A program made the position numbers and the translations under genes. Below, one piece after another: positions 1 through 13,300 of a DNA stretch of 64,000 bases. Below the pieces are notes generated by a model. That model had not been told where the DNA came from. It did no database searches and saw nothing but the letters and a program-made list of their open reading frames with translations. The stretch lies in assembly GCA_030220185.1 (NCBI GenBank), contig JASPKZ010007796.1, positions 310,001 to 374,000 of the forward strand, written 5' to 3'. Positions within the stretch are counted from its first letter, which is position 1. The number at the start of each line of letters is the position of its first letter. Source of the DNA: Diploptera punctata (Eukaryota > Arthropoda > Insecta > Blattodea > Blaberidae).

Positions 1-119
1 CCTGTATTAACACCAGGAATAAAAAACTTAAAGTTTGTACACATGTATTATTTCTACCTTGTCTAAAAAGTGTTCAATATGTAGAATATTATAAAATAAA
101 TTATTTATGACTGAGTTGG

Positions 120-400
120 GAAAAATGTTTTTATATCTCACCTCATAAAGTTGCATATTTTCACGATACCGGTTTCAAAAGTATAATTTTACTTTCATCA
201 TCACTCAAACTCCGACTGTCGAAATTTCATCGTTAATACCATCTTCTAAACTGTCATCTGATGTCAATTTTATGAACTTGCAGATCAAATTATTCTCGAC
301 AAAATTTCAACAGTTGGAGGTTGACTAAAGATGGAAGTAAAATTATTCTTTTGAAACTGGTTCATAAAAACACACAACTTTATGAGGTGAAATATTTTTT
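120..400. mobile_element. Penelope-like element end, inverted repeat (degenerate)
   Basis: Minus-oriented sequence at 135-290 matches the end of the PLE at 7201-7370 (cacctcata, gatacc ggtttca, actccgactgt, atttatgaactt). A plus-oriented arm follows at 298-400 (caacagttgg, ttttgaaactgg, tatgaggtga). Both arms keep hammerhead-like GAAA plus stem III traces, but the CUGANGA core is mutated (GTGATGA on minus, CTAAAGA on plus). It is a decayed fold-back relic. Confidence 0.55.
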
Positions 401-429
401 TTTGCAAATGCCCCAGGATGTCTTTCAAC

Positions 430-590
430 ATTCCTGGTATTCTCACCTGGCATGGCATACCTGTAACCCACTTGTCAGGTTGGGGCACCTGGAAGGCGGG
501 GTTACATTGCCCCAATGATATGATGGGTAATGATGATGATAGTGGTGCGCCAGGAGAGTCCCTAATCCTAAGCTTAATCTAAGATGAATA
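430..590. repeat. Dispersed short repeat (copy also at 39400-39550)
   Basis: The segment from attcctggtattctcacctgg to aatcctaagcttaatc recurs at 39400-39550 with about 80-90% visible identity, including the core gttggggc(a/g)cctggaagg. A (gat)n-like stretch lies inside. It looks like a SINE or LINE-tail fragment; the class is undetermined. Confidence 0.5.
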
Positions 591-775
591 TGAATGATGA
601 TGATTGCGATGGCCATATGATTTCGAGGACTGTTTGGGCCTTAAAGTTTTCCTGACATTTGTCTTACAGGTGAAGAAAAACCCTGATAAAAACCTCACCC
701 AGAAAAACTGTCCCGACCGAGGATCGAACCCGGGCCTGGTGTGTGATAACATAAGGCAGCACGCTACCTCGAGGT
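590..775 (-). mobile_element. tRNA-derived SINE family B, fragment
   Basis: Read on the minus strand it has a B-box-like ggttcgatcc element (727-718) followed by the body conserved in the copies at 60590-60990, 62110-62480, 63370-63545 and 40305-40490: cacctgtaagacaaatgtcagg, then ggcccaaacagtcc. The head is damaged, with gcctggtgtgtgataacataaggcagcacgctacctcgag corresponding to the tRNA-like half. Confidence 0.6.
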
Positions 776-819
776 GAAATATAAAAACTTTTTTTCCACT
801 CATTCATAAATTTTTTTTT

Positions 820-1115
820 TTGATCCCACAACAGACCCGGAGGCCCTTGGGGTAGTAGGAGGTTAAGGCTCCCACTTTTTCTAGACAATCGGCACTTTAT
901 GTCAGCCGGGTTGTCAGCCCTGCGTGACGGCCGCCTTTACCCCCAGAACAAGCGTCTGGTACTCATTTCTGTTAGAGGCTGAGTCGACCCCAGGGCCATA
1001 GTGCCGCCAGAGGGTTTGGGTCAGTTTAAAAATCCTGACCCCAACGGGACTTGAACCCTGGACCCTCCGGCTTGTAGCTCAGTGCCTTAACCACTACGCT
1101 ATGGCGTGCCCCCCA
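820..1115 (-). mobile_element. tRNA-derived SINE family A, about 300 bp
   Basis: On the minus strand it starts with a tRNA-like head (ccatagcgtagtggttaagg, then the B box ggttcaagtcc) and ends in a T-run boundary near 820. The body (agtgccgattgtctagaaa, ggtagtaggaggttaaggc, ggcctccgggtctgttgtgg) recurs at 35310-35475, 47850-48130 and in the split copy at 50030-50178 plus 53837-53960. It lies just upstream of exon A. Confidence 0.7.
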
Positions 1116-1194
1116 TTCATAAATATAAATACCTCATAGTATCACCTCCCACATTGATTTTGATTAAATTCATAAGTTGTTATGTTTATGTTAG

Positions 1195-1363
1195 GCAAGG
1201 ACTCTGCGACTAGTGACGTCAGAGCGAACAAAGTTGGTAAAATCAATCATGTTTCTAGGATCCACCACATTCAAGCTCTTCATAATACTTGCTGCTGACT
1301 ATTGTCTTTATTGGGTTCTTAATCTTATTAGAACTCATGGTAGACTTCAGACCAGTGTACAAG
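1195..1363 (+). CDS. DCST-like gene exon A (transmembrane segment)
   Basis: This is the first exon visible in the window. The acceptor is tttatgttag before 1195 and the donor is GTAATT at 1364. It starts in phase 0 and ends with one base (G) of a split Ala codon completed by CT at 5057. It encodes 56 residues: a basic stretch (RTLRLVTSERTKLVKS) followed by a hydrophobic helix with DYCLYWVLNLI. In DC-STAMP proteins a similar D-Y-x-L-x-W-V-L segment ends the last large membrane region before the extracellular domain. Codon 1 is not a start; earlier exons must lie upstream. I found no convincing earlier exon in 1-1194. Confidence 0.8.
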
Positions 1364-4300
1364 GTAATTTCAGTATCTATATTTAAAAAATCAAAATTAT
1401 GATTTATCTAATTAAATTATTTGTAGTCTTTATTATTGATTTAACACTTCTCACTGAAGGATAAATTATATTTGAAGAGAAACATTTTTTCGCCTAGACC
1501 GAGACTCGAACCCGGGACCCTTGGCTTTCCAGGCCAAGTGCTCTACCAACTGAGCTACCGAGGCGAGTTGCGATCTAGATGCAAATTTTTCTCTTATATA
1601 CGTTGTAATTCCCTCGCGCCAAATGCTTGAAACCATTGCTTCTATCTTTGCAAATGGCGGCTTCTTAGTTAAGAATACATTTATTGGCAATTTAACATTA
1701 CTTTATAAAGCCAGTAGGGCTTCTATTGACGTTTTTATTATTGATTTAACACTTCTCACTGAAGGATAAATTATATTTGAAGAGAAAAACTCTCCTCGGT
1801 AGCTCAGTTGGTAGAGCACTTGGCCCGGAAAGCCAAGGGTCCCGGGTCCTCTATGAACATCCAGGGTGTTCAACATAAATCTAACCAGTCTGGGCAATAT
1901 GCTGACGACGATTATGATATAATCGAAACATGTTCAAGAACAAATCAACATTAATATTGAGGTAAGATGAACAGACTAAAAATAATTTAATCACATAACC
2001 TCAAAATATCACTTCCTAAAATAAAATATTATGATTTATCTATCTATCTAATAAAATAGCAAAATTCCAGGGAATATGTGGTACGATAAAACGATCACTA
2101 AATAACAAAACAACAAGAGAGACCCAACTGAAATTTTAAATGTTGGCAGTACCGGTACTGCTCTATGGATCAGAAGCCTGGATACATAAAAAACAAGATC
2201 TAAGTAGGATAACTGCGGCAGAAATGAAATTTTTGAGATCTGTTAAAGGGTGCACTAAGGAAGACAGAATAAAGAACACAGAAATAAGACAGGAACTTGA
2301 AATATTTGCAATAACTGATAAAATGGATACATATAGACAAAAATTGAAGCAACACATAGACAGAATGAATGAAGATAGATATCCAAAACAAATAACAAAA
2401 TACAAACCTAAAGGCATCCGAGATGTGAGCAGACCTAGAAAGAGATGGGCTGAAGTCGGAACGGGTCAACAGACCTAATCCATGAATGCAGATGATGATG
2501 ATGATGATGATCTATCTATCTACAATGGTGTAACAGCCCAATGTTGGGTTAGCATCTCCCTTGTTAGGAGTTTCTAGACCAAGTTAATTTAGTTATGTTT
2601 TTATTATAAAATTAACATTTCTCATTGTCGGACAAATTATATTTGAACAGAAAAATACTTACTTACTTACTTACTCACTGGCACTATCGAACCCATAGGT
2701 TCATGGCCGCGCGGACATAAGCTCTCCATACATCCCTATCCTGAGCTAATCCTTTCCAATCATTCCCTGTATAATCTACTTCCCTCAAATCATAGTTAAT
2801 GTTATTCTCCCACCTCATTCTTGGTCTACCAACTGGGCGTTTTCCCTCTGGCTTTCCTACAAGAAGTTTCCATGCAAGTCTTTCATTCCCCATACGTGCA
2901 ACATGTCCTGCCCATCGCAGTCTACGAGACTTGACTGTTCTTATTATATCTGGCTTCCTATAAAGACCATGTTAGCATTCTAATTCTTCATAGAACTCAT
3001 CCTTGATCTTGTCATCTTTATCTTCTGTGGGAGCATGTACATTTACAATTATAAAATCATGCCGTTTACCCTTTAGAATTATGTATGATATCCTATCACT
3101 AACAAACTTAATATCTCGGATAGCGGATAGGATCCTCCTTCTGACTAAAAAACCCGTTCCAAATGCAGGTCTTTCTGCACCCGCGTAGTATAACGCAAAG
3201 CTTCCTGATTCCTGACTACCTTCTCCTGGCCACCTAACTTCCTGTAAAGCAACAATATCCAAGGGTGATTTATCTAATTCTTGCGTTAATATCTCTAGTG
3301 CCCCGCTATTGTATAAAGTTCTAACATTCCATGTTCCTAGGAACATGTCCCTGTGTTTGAGCCTTTGGCATGGGTTCCCTGAAGTAGTCCCCGCCCGGAG
3401 AACCGAATGGGGGACTATTTGACTCCGGATAATTTTACCCCAGTTGAACCCATGTCCGCATTTCTTGACAGTTGTATTTTTATGGTGAAAGATCGTCACT
3501 CTTTCGACCAAGGTACTTTTTTTGTCTGGCTTATCACCTTCGACCAGTCCGGCATGTGTAACCCTATCGGCAGCAATGCTACCGCCGGCATAGCTCTCAG
3601 GATCATTTAAGCACTCTACTACGACAAGGTAAAGATATCACGAAGGGTTTGAACAGAAAAATGTACTCATAAATTAATTATGGTAAATAACATCAAGAGG
3701 GGGGTGTAAGAGGTAGTGATGTGCATTCTATAACCTCTCCTACCTAATTCTCAACCTCACCTGCACGTGGTACACCCTGCTTTTAACTAATGAGGTAATG
3801 GGGACCGAGTCATGGCGGTATAACCGTTCCATCAAATATGGAGGAAATTCCATATTTTGAACGCCAGACTAGAGGCTATAAGGTAGCAGCCCTACTACTA
3901 GTCTTGCTCTGTGGATGGCTGGTAACCAACCCAGGGGACCTCCTACTACTCGAAGAAACTTAAGCAAAGACTGGAAAACACTATTATCAAAGGAAAACTT
4001 GGAGTAACAAGTTTAAATGAAGATATACAAAGATACCAACAAGAATGGAAAAATCATCTAAGGAGAATGGCAAGAAATAGACTTCCAAAATTGGCATTCC
4101 AATACCCCAACTGGACATAGGGACCAAGGAAGACCAAAACATCGATGGAAAGATCAAGACCATCTTCACTAGGTTTACCGTACAGGCCACATGGCCTAAA
4201 ACGAATTTGTTCATGATGATGATGATGAACATCAAGAGGTTTTCTATTAATAAAAATTAATTAAATGAGTCATTTCTCTCCTCATAAAATAAAATAAAGT

Positions 4301-7300
4301 TAAAATATACCTTCTTAGGTTAGAGCCGTCGTCCTCAACTTATAAAATTTGTATGCTTATTTGTCTGAAGGCCTTTCAGAATCTCCATTCCATCTTCAGC
4401 AGGTCTTTGTTTGCTACATTACTTGATGTTCTCCGTGTTGTTCCTAATGTAGTGTTGTCATGACTTAATACAACACTACATTAGTATCAACACCGAGAAC
4501 ATCAAATAATGTAGTGAGCACAGACCTGCTGAAGATGGAATGGAGATTCTGAAAGGCCTTCAGACAAATAAGCATACCTATTTTATAAGTTGAGGACGAT
4601 ACTTCTGACCTAAGAAGGTACATTTTAACTTTATTTTATTTTATGCCTATCCACCTCAACGGTTTTAAACAATGAAATGTATTAGATTTGATTCTCTCCT
4701 CATATTTCGTGCTCTTCAAGCATGGAAATTGCAGTTTTCAAGAGTAATCTCTCCCATCTTCAGCCAATTATTAGTCCAAAATAAAATTAGAATTTTTAGA
4801 ATTTTTTAAGTAGAATAAAGGCCTTTTAATTCAGACTTGTAGTTCTTTTACAAGCCTGAAAATCTTCAGACTCGGGACCCACGGCTTAAAGCCTCTCCTG
4901 GAGGACTTGTCCCTTGAATTTTTCCAATCTAAAAATCCATCGACCTGACCGATTTTAAACCGTAACTCTCAGGACCAGAGGCAAGGAACATAACTTCTAG
5001 ACCACTCTGACTGACAAATGAATTATAATAATGAACTTTTTAAAATATCATTTTAGCTCCAAGTGTACCAGAGATAAATGTTCAGGGAGATGGAATGCTA
5101 GCTGATCTATTTCGAAGTGTGGATAAAGCCTTCAAGCCGCTTGGTGTTCGGATGGAGATAGACACTGTAGCATGTCTCCCAGATCCCATCCCTCCAGACT
5201 ATTTCCAATACATTCAAATAGGTATTACATTTATTTTAACTTTATATGAAGTAACACTATTTTTTATTTATTTATTTATTTTACCTGATGGAGTTAAGAC
5301 CATAAGGTCTTCTCTTCCACTTAACCAGGGTTCAATTATACATAGATAATTATTAATTATCTACATGTTGATTAATGATACATAATAGGCATATGTTATA
5401 CAATATAGAGTTGAAAAGGGAAAGAAAGAAAAATAGTAATAATAATATTTGAAGAGAAAAATTTTCGCCTAGACCGGGACTCGAACCCGGGACCCTTGGC
5501 TTTCCGGGCCAAGTGCTCTACCAACTGAGCTACCGAGGCGAGTTACGATCTAGACGCAAATTTTTCTCTTATGTACATTGTAATTCCCTTGCGCCAAATG
5601 CTTGAAACCATAGCTTCTATCTTTGCAAATGGCGGTTTCTTAGTTAAGAAGACATTTATTGGGAATTTAACACTACTTTATAGCCAGTAGGGCTTCTATT
5701 GACGATTTTATTATTAATTTAACACTTCTCATTGAAGGATAAATTATATTTGAAGAGAAAAATTATATTATTTATATAATTAAATAGAAATAAAACTTTA
5801 AGTTTTATTTTCATTTAATTAAATAAATTATGGATTTTCATCAAATAAATGCCAATTCAATTGATTAAATAATATTATTATTCATGAATGGATTATTTAC
5901 GCAGAAGTGGCAGAAAGTCAAAATTAGAACATGTCACAAATAAAGAAATTAGAAACATAATGGAAGCAGAAGAAAGCATAATTGAAAGAATTTAGGAGAA
6001 GGAATTAAAGTAGTTAGGACATATTTTAAAGAATGGAAGATGAGCGATGGCCGAAACCACTATATCAATGGCAACCGACCAGAAAGAAGAAAAGAGGGAG
6101 ACCAAAGTTAACATGGAAGGAAAGCATGAGGATAGTAATGCAAGCAAGAGGGCTAAGCACTGAAAATGCCCATGATCACAGGCTTTGGAGATTTGGCACG
6201 GGAAGATGGCAGCAGCTGTAAAAAAACCTGAAGATAGATACAGAATAATAATAATAATAACAACAATAATAATAATAATAATAATCTATAATTTGGTTAT
6301 GTAATTGGCTTGGTAAAGAAAGATTAAAATATAAAGGAATAATAAATGTATACATGGAACACGATTATGTATATATTATATTGTCTAAGGAAATATTTAG
6401 TAAGTTTTTTAACTGTTTTTTGAGTCTGGCAATCCTTGATAAACGAGTGGAGGGAATTCCAGAGTCGTGTGGCTGAAACAAGGAAGGATGAGAAATAGTG
6501 AGATGTTCGATGTAGAGGAACAGTTAGAGTTAAATTTTCGCTTGATCATATGTTTAAGTTATGGTGGGAAGATAGTGAGTGGAAGCGAGTAGAAATATAA
6601 AGGGGTAATTAGGTGGACAAAGTGTTGTATAAGAAGCATAGGCAATATATTTTTCATTAATAATGAATGGAGAACATATTTTAATCGACTCACCTCATAC
6701 ATTTTCAAACTTCTTTGATACCGACGGTTTCAGACAATATCATGTCCTTCATCAGTCATGGCGTCCATTGATGAAATTCCATGATTGTTGATTTTTTAGT
6801 GACATCACCTCTTGTGCTGCCATCTTTTGTTGGGATTATATTTTTCACCTGTCTTCCAATTGGAGCCAAGACAACATTTCAAATTGTGGAATTGTGTGGT
6901 CTGATTTATGGAGGTTGCATATATAACATGCACAAGCATTATGAACTCGTAATCTTTGTCCGAATGTGATACTCATGTCAGTTAAGAGTAAGTCACAATA
7001 ATCGAAATGAGGCATAATCAAAGTTGAGACAAACACTTTTTTTAATGAAGAAGGAAGGAAAATTTTCAAACGTTTTAGTGAATGAAAGATTGAAAATATT
7101 TTTTTTTTACAAGTTTCTATTAAATGATATTTAATTAATGTTGGGAAGTAAACATTATGAGGTATAATCATTAAAAATCATCGGAGAACATATTGTTTAA
7201 ATAACTCACCTCATAGGATTCATGCTTCCATGATATCGCGATTTCAAACATAATCATGTTCATCGTCAGCCATAACTCCGACTGTTGAAATTCTTCGGCC

Positions 7301-10300
7301 GTCAACTATTCTATTGTCGCCATCTTCAGTGCTGCTATCTATGGTTGAATTTATGAACTTCGAAATCAATGTAATTTCGTTAGGGATATCAAAATTCATT
7401 GATCTATTTTTGTTTTTCTGAATGTATATTTTTTCCCAAACTGTCAATTCCAAAGGTTTCTCTACTTGTTTTAAAAGTTTAGCTTCTCTTCCAATTTTAT
7501 GATGTTCTAATAAACTATGTGCAGCAATTGCAGATTTTTCAATTTCACAATTTTTAATATTTCTGAAATGTTCTTTTGTCCGAATTTCCAAATTCCTTTT
7601 TGTTTTTCCTATATAAACTTTATTGCAATCTTCACAATTTATTTGATAAATTCCAGATTTCTTACTGTCTGGAACTTTGACTTTTTTATTGGTACTTAGA
7701 AGATTACCCAGACTAAATTTATTTATTGGTGCCAAAAAAATGTTGTATTTGTCAAAAATTTTTTGAAATTTCCTATGCATTTCAGGATGGTAAGTAATTT
7801 TCTTGTATTTTTTCTTTTCTTTGCAATTTTGTAAAGTAGTATATTCATTAAGTCTTTTATTGTGTTTGAATTTCTTCAACTTATTTATAATTAATTCTTT
7901 ATCAAAACCATTTAATCTAGCAGTGTTTAAGATATGTTTAAACTCTTTATTGAAATTTTCTTCGTTTAATGGTACATTTGTCAATCTGTAAATTAAGCTA
8001 TTGAATATTGCATGCTTATGAGCAATGTGATTGAAGCCTGATGATTTAATGTAATTATCTGTATGAGTTCCTTTTCTAAATATATCAAATTCAATTTTCA
8101 GTGTTTGATCATTCCTAATTATACATAAATCCAAAAAAGGAATTTTGTTTTCTTTTTCTAATTCGACGGTAACTTTACTGATTCATCCTGAAGGTTTAAT
8201 AATTTAAGAGCATCTTCAATATCCTTAGAATTTATTATTGCAAAAATATCATCCACATATCTGTACCAAGTCTTAAACATCCATGGGTATGCTTTAGTGA
8301 TTTGACACTCCAAGTAACTCATGAACAAATCAGCTAAAAATGGTGAAAGCGGATTACCCATTGACAAACCCGAAACCTGTTGGTAAAATTTTTCATTATA
8401 GGTAAAATAAGAATTACTGACACATAGCTTAGTAAGAGTTATATATTCCTCTAATATTTCATTTTTTAATATTTAAAGAACTTAACCATTTCCTCAAAAA
8501 ATTTAGCATTTTTTCAACTGGTATACTAGGAAACAATGAAATTACATCAAATGAAACCAATCTGTCATCATGTCCTAGACTCATATTTTCCAATTTGTCA
8601 ACCAAATCCAAAGAGTTCTGAATACTTTTAGTGTCACATTTGGGAAACTCATTAAATTTTTGTACTAGCCATTTAGATAAATAATAGCATGGTGAACCAA
8701 TGTTGTTGACTATAGGTCTCATCTTATTACCAATTTTATGAATCTTTGGTAGACCGTACATTCTAGGATTCGATGGATTGGACACTTTTAATTTAAATTT
8801 TTTTTTTTTAATCTTCTAAGTACCAATAAAAAAGTCAAAGTTCCAGACAGTAAGAAATCTGGAATTTATCAAATAAATTGTGAAGATTGCAATAAAGTTT
8901 ATATAGGAAAAACAAAAAGGAATTTGGAAATTCGGACAAAAGAACATTTCAGAAATATTAAAAATTGTGAAATTGAAAAATCTGCAATTGCTGCACATAG
9001 TTTATTAGAACATCATAAAATTGGAAGAGAAGCTAAACTTTTAAAACAAGTAGAGAAACCTTTGGAATTGACAGTTTGGGAAAAAATATACATTCAGAAA
9101 AACAAAAATAGATCAATGAATTTTGATATCCCTAACGAAATTACATTGATTTCGAAGTTCATAAATTCAACCATAGATAGCAGCACTGAAGATGGCAACA
9201 ATAGAATAGTTGACGGCCGAAGAATTTCAACAGTCGGAGTTATGGCTGACGATGAACATGATTATGTTTGAAATCGCGATATCATGGAAGCATGAATCCT
9301 ATGAGGTGAGTTATTTAAACAATATGTTCTCCGATGATTTTTAATTTCTATTAAATGAACCTGCCAACTAAGATTTTGGTCAAAATATACACCACGATTT
9401 TTCACGCCCAAGGTTTAAATGGAATTTCAGTTTGATTTATATTTACAGAAATTACTGATGAATAATCAATTTTTTAAACGATGGTAAAGAGAAAAATTTT
9501 TGCCTGAACCGGGAATCGGACCCTAAAACTTTAACTTTCCGTGCTAATGCTCTGACCACTGAGTTAATTCAGGCTTCATTCCCGTTCAAGCATAAATCCT
9601 TCCTTTACCTTACTCTCTTGGTCCACATTCAAATGCAATGAATCATCATTCACAAATATGGTGGTCAGAGCATTAGCACGAAAAGCTAAATTCCCGTTCA
9701 GGTAAAAAATGTTTCTCTTTACTATTGATTTACAATAATTTAATTGTGTCATTAATTTACTTATTTCTATCATAGTATTAGCTTTAGCTTCTCAATATTA
9801 ATTTAATAAATAATGCTATGGCTATGTGGAGTCCCTTCATGTCTTCTTAATGTAGAAGTCATTCATTGTGTATTTGTGAATGTATTAGGTTTGCAGTTTG
9901 ATTCCTGGTTCAGGCAATATTTTTCTCTTTACCATTGTTTTACAATAATTTGTGTTCATTAATTTACTTATTTTTATCATAGTAATAGCTTTAGCTTCTC
10001 AATATTAATTTAATAAATAGTCAATTTTGTTTAAGACTTGATGGCCAATGCCAATTGCTTATGACTTCTCTGGATTTATAATGTCTGTTTGTTTTATCAA
10101 GATTGTTATGGAGTTAAGGTCTTCATTAAGTTATACCAATGCAACTCGGTCCCCAGAGCCTTGTTTGTTATTAAAAATAGGTTGTAGCATGTGAAGGTGC
10201 ATCTCACAAAACTTTTACAAAAATTACGCTTAATAAATAACATTTTAAAACCACATCTTGTACAAAAACATTCAAGACTCAAATTATATAAAACTCTTGC

Positions 10301-13300
10301 CCTCCCAGCTTTCCTGTATGGAAGTAAAATCTGGGTTCTAAAAAAGAAAAACGTAACCAGATTAAGAGCTGTAGAAATGAGATTCATGTGTCGATCTGCT
10401 GGATATACTCTACTTGATCATCAGAGGAATGAAAATATTTTAAAGGAACTCCACATGCAACTTGTAAAAGAAAAGATCCACCTACAGAGACAGATGGCTA
10501 CAACATTATCCCAAATGTCACCAACTAAGATCCCTAATGCAGTTCTTCGGTATCTCCCTCGAGGACAATAATGACCTGGAGTCTACAAAAATTACTTTTA
10601 GACTCTGTTTAGTTGAGACCGAAACAGGTGAACATTGGCCTACGCTCATGAATGGTGTATGATGATGATGGTGATAAATACATATTATTGCATTTTTGAA
10701 AAGAAAAATTATATGCTCAGACCGGTCTCGAACCCAAGATCTTTGCTTTGCAGGCCAATGCTCTACCAACTGAGCTATCTGGACGAGTATCAATCTAAAC
10801 ACAAATTTTTCTGTTATATACGCTGTCAATTCCCATGTGCCAAATGCTATGAAACCTTTGCTTATATCTTGAAAATGGCAGCTTCTTTATTAAGAAGACA
10901 TTTATTTGGGAATTGTACATTACATTATAAAGTCAATACAGCTTCTTTCGATGTTTTTATTATTCATTTCATATATCTCAATGATGGATAAATCATATTT
11001 GAAGAGAAAAATTATACGTTCAGACTGGGACTTGAACCCAAGACTTTTGTCTGAGCATATAATTTTTCTCTTCAGATACAATTTATCTATCATTGAGATG
11101 TATGAAATGAATAATAAAAACATATTATTATATTGTTTTTTTTTTCACTCACCTCATACTTCATAACTCTTCGCAGACTCAAGTTTTGTCACTTCATTTG
11201 TGACATTCTCAATGCTGTATCACATTCACAACTGACGTCCAACGGCCTTCTATCCTGCAGACTGACTTCCGTGCCATCTGATGGCTGACCGACGAACTTC
11301 CAAATCAATCCCCTCTCCTTATAATCGGGTATTTCAAAATTCATAGTTGTGTTTTCATTCTTGCATATGTAATTTTTTCCCCAAATTGTGAATTCCTTCG
11401 GTTTTTTCCAATTGTTTAAGTAATTTTGTTTTGGTTTATATTCTATGTTTTTCTGACCAGGCATGTGCAACTATTGCAGATTTTTCCGTTTCTTCATTTT
11501 TAACATTTCTGAGGTGTTCCTTTAATCTTGTATTTAGATTCCTTTTTTGTTTTTCCTATGTATATCTTTTCACAATCAAGTCAGTCTGCAGGATAGAAGG
11601 CCATTGGACGTCAGTTGTGAACGTGATACAGCATTGAGAATGTCACAAATGATGTGACGAAACTTGGGTCTGCGAGGAGTTATGAAGTATGAGGTGAGTG
11701 AAGAAAAAAATTAACAATATTAAAAAACCTCATAGTGTTATTTCCTATCTACATAACATATTATTATCTTTATTTATAATTAGTAGGGCAAGGCATTTAA
11801 TGACCTATAAATTGGTAAAAATGCAAAATAAAAAATGCATTTATGACCTAAAAAATGCAAAAAATGACCAATAAAAAAAATGACAAATAAAAAGTTAAGA
11901 ATTACCAATAAAAATACTATTTATTAGATTAAGTACTCACTTGATTACTGAATTACATAAAATTTAACTTAACATTAAAATATTAAAAGAAAACTATTTA
12001 AAAAATACATATTACAGTACCTTTTATTGCAGAAAATCCATTTCAATTGCACAGTGTACTTTTACAGCAATTTTGAATTGCAGTTAACAATCAGAATAAG
12101 GGTAGAAGCTAGCATAAGCTCTAAGAAATTGAATAAAATTCCTAGAAGTGGGCAAGATCATTATGCACACATACCTTGAAAAAAAGGGTTGTAGTTAGCA
12201 AAACAACTACTTAATTTCAAGAAATTGTATTAAAAGAAAAAAATACTGAATTATAATAAAAATCTTAAATCAAATACAAATAATGTCACAGCCTTCTAAA
12301 AAAAGTGTAAAAAATGCTCAAAATGACCTAAAAATTGCCAGAAAAATGACCTATCCCTAGAAAAGTTAAGAAAATGCAAAAAAATGCCCTAACAAATTGC
12401 TTTTATTTAATCCATTTTTTAATGCCGTACATTTTCATATATGCAAGCAGTGTTTCAACCTTCATAAGAAAAAGATGCAAAATCATTAATTGCCTTGCCT
12501 TAATAATTAGTTTAAGCAATCAAGAGTATACATTATTAGAATAAGTTAAATAAATATTTTTGATGGAGAGAAATTTTTATGTTTTATTTAATTATGAATA
12601 TATATTAATAGTGAATGGAGAACATATTTTAATCGACTCACCTCATACATTTTCAAACTTCTTTGATACCGGGTTTCAGACAATATCATGTCCTTCATCA
12701 GTCATGGTGTCCATTGATGAAATTCCGTGATTGTTGATTTCTTTAGTGACATCACCTCTTGTGCTGCCATCTTTCGTTGGGATTATAAACTTTGTAATTA
12801 AATTTTAATCCAAATTGACAATTTGGGAAATGATATTCATTCAGAAGAATAAATATCGATCTATGAATTTCGATATTCCGGTGGAAAAAAAGTCTGGGAA
12901 AGCTGAAGATAAAACAGAGAATTGTTTTGAAACATGTCCAAGAACAAATCAACATTAATATTGAGGTAAGATGTCCAGACCAAAAATAATATAATTATGA
13001 TTAAAATATGTTCTCCATTTACTATTAATGATATAACCTCATAATGTTTACTTCCCGATATTAATTTAATTATGAATATATATGTTGATTAGGGTCAACG
13101 GTTGTGCTGTGTTGGTTTCTGGCGATGTTAGAGCCTTATGGACTGAGACTACGGCACATTGTCATGTGTTACTATTATCCAGACAGAGCTAAGCAGAGAG
13201 CAGTATGGCTTTACAATCACATTCTCAGAAGTCGAGGCACATTTCTCAAATATGCACGCAGACAACTGAGAAGGAATTTTGGTAAAAATAAGGATGGTGC

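Larger units (their letters stand above)
4265..4660. mobile_element. PLE-derived inverted-repeat element
   Basis: Two arms (about 4285-4430 and 4500-4650) are reverse complements: ttaaaatataccttcttagg...gtcgtcctcaactta against taagttgaggacgat...cctaagaaggta. Each arm holds a hammerhead-like motif (4366-4405 minus, 4524-4566 plus). A related fold-back lies at 24290-24570. No protein is encoded. Confidence 0.7.
6246..7115 (-). mobile_element. 5'-truncated CR1/Jockey-like LINE 3' end, interrupted by a PLE end
   Basis: The minus-strand frame near 7171-6845 has IFSIFHSLKRLKIFLPSSLKKVF and LIMPHFDYCDLLL, the end of an RT domain. The related element at 27850-29060 has HSLKRLKHFLP and VMPHFDYCDVLLTD. 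The 3' boundary is the (aat)n run at 6247-6292. A PLE terminus is inserted around 6655-6840. Confidence 0.65.
7190..9345. mobile_element. Penelope-like element, head-to-head inverted copies
   Basis: The minus-oriented body (7200-8815) and a plus-oriented partial copy (8816-9345) share a long inverted repeat: 7200-7700 is the reverse complement of about 8820-9340. Each outer end has cctcata/tatgagg and a hammerhead-like motif. The junction near 8815 joins an RT-region sequence directly to the start of the endonuclease linker. PLEs are known for tandem or inverted partial duplicates and terminal 'pLTRs'. Confidence 0.85.
12600..13060. mobile_element. PLE end-to-end relic with two hammerhead-like motifs
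   Basis: The minus-oriented end (12610-12780, same as 6655-6845) is joined to a plus-oriented end of another PLE class (about 12860-13060: gaaacatgtccaagaac, ttgaggtaagatg). The outer flanks attttaatc...gattaaaat and cattaatag/ctattaatg are inverted. A small endonuclease C-terminal remnant (QKNKYRSMNFDIP) lies between them. Confidence 0.6.

Noticed and set aside
1..1194. An earlier exon of the DCST-like gene
   Set aside because: No segment with an acceptor, phase-0 donor and DC-STAMP-like content was found; the stretch is PLE, SINE and spacer sequence.
1490..1566. Functional tRNA gene on the minus strand
   Set aside because: A and B boxes are clear, but the acceptor and anticodon parts vary between many dispersed, tandem or inverted copies with the same flanks, so these are repeats containing tRNA-like sequence.
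2490..2512. (GAT)n runs as independent microsatellites
   Set aside because: They sit exactly at the 3' ends of LINE ORF2 fragments here and at many other places, so they are LINE tails.
2642..2656. The 15-bp TSD as part of a family C unit end
   Set aside because: The sequence does derive from a family C-like end (atttgaacagaaaaat), but its exact duplication on both sides of the LINE shows it is the target site.
5222..5349. Coding extension of exon B past 5221
   Set aside because: The frame stays open but becomes AT-rich and runs into a LINE-tail fragment; the GTATTA donor gives a phase that matches exon C exactly.
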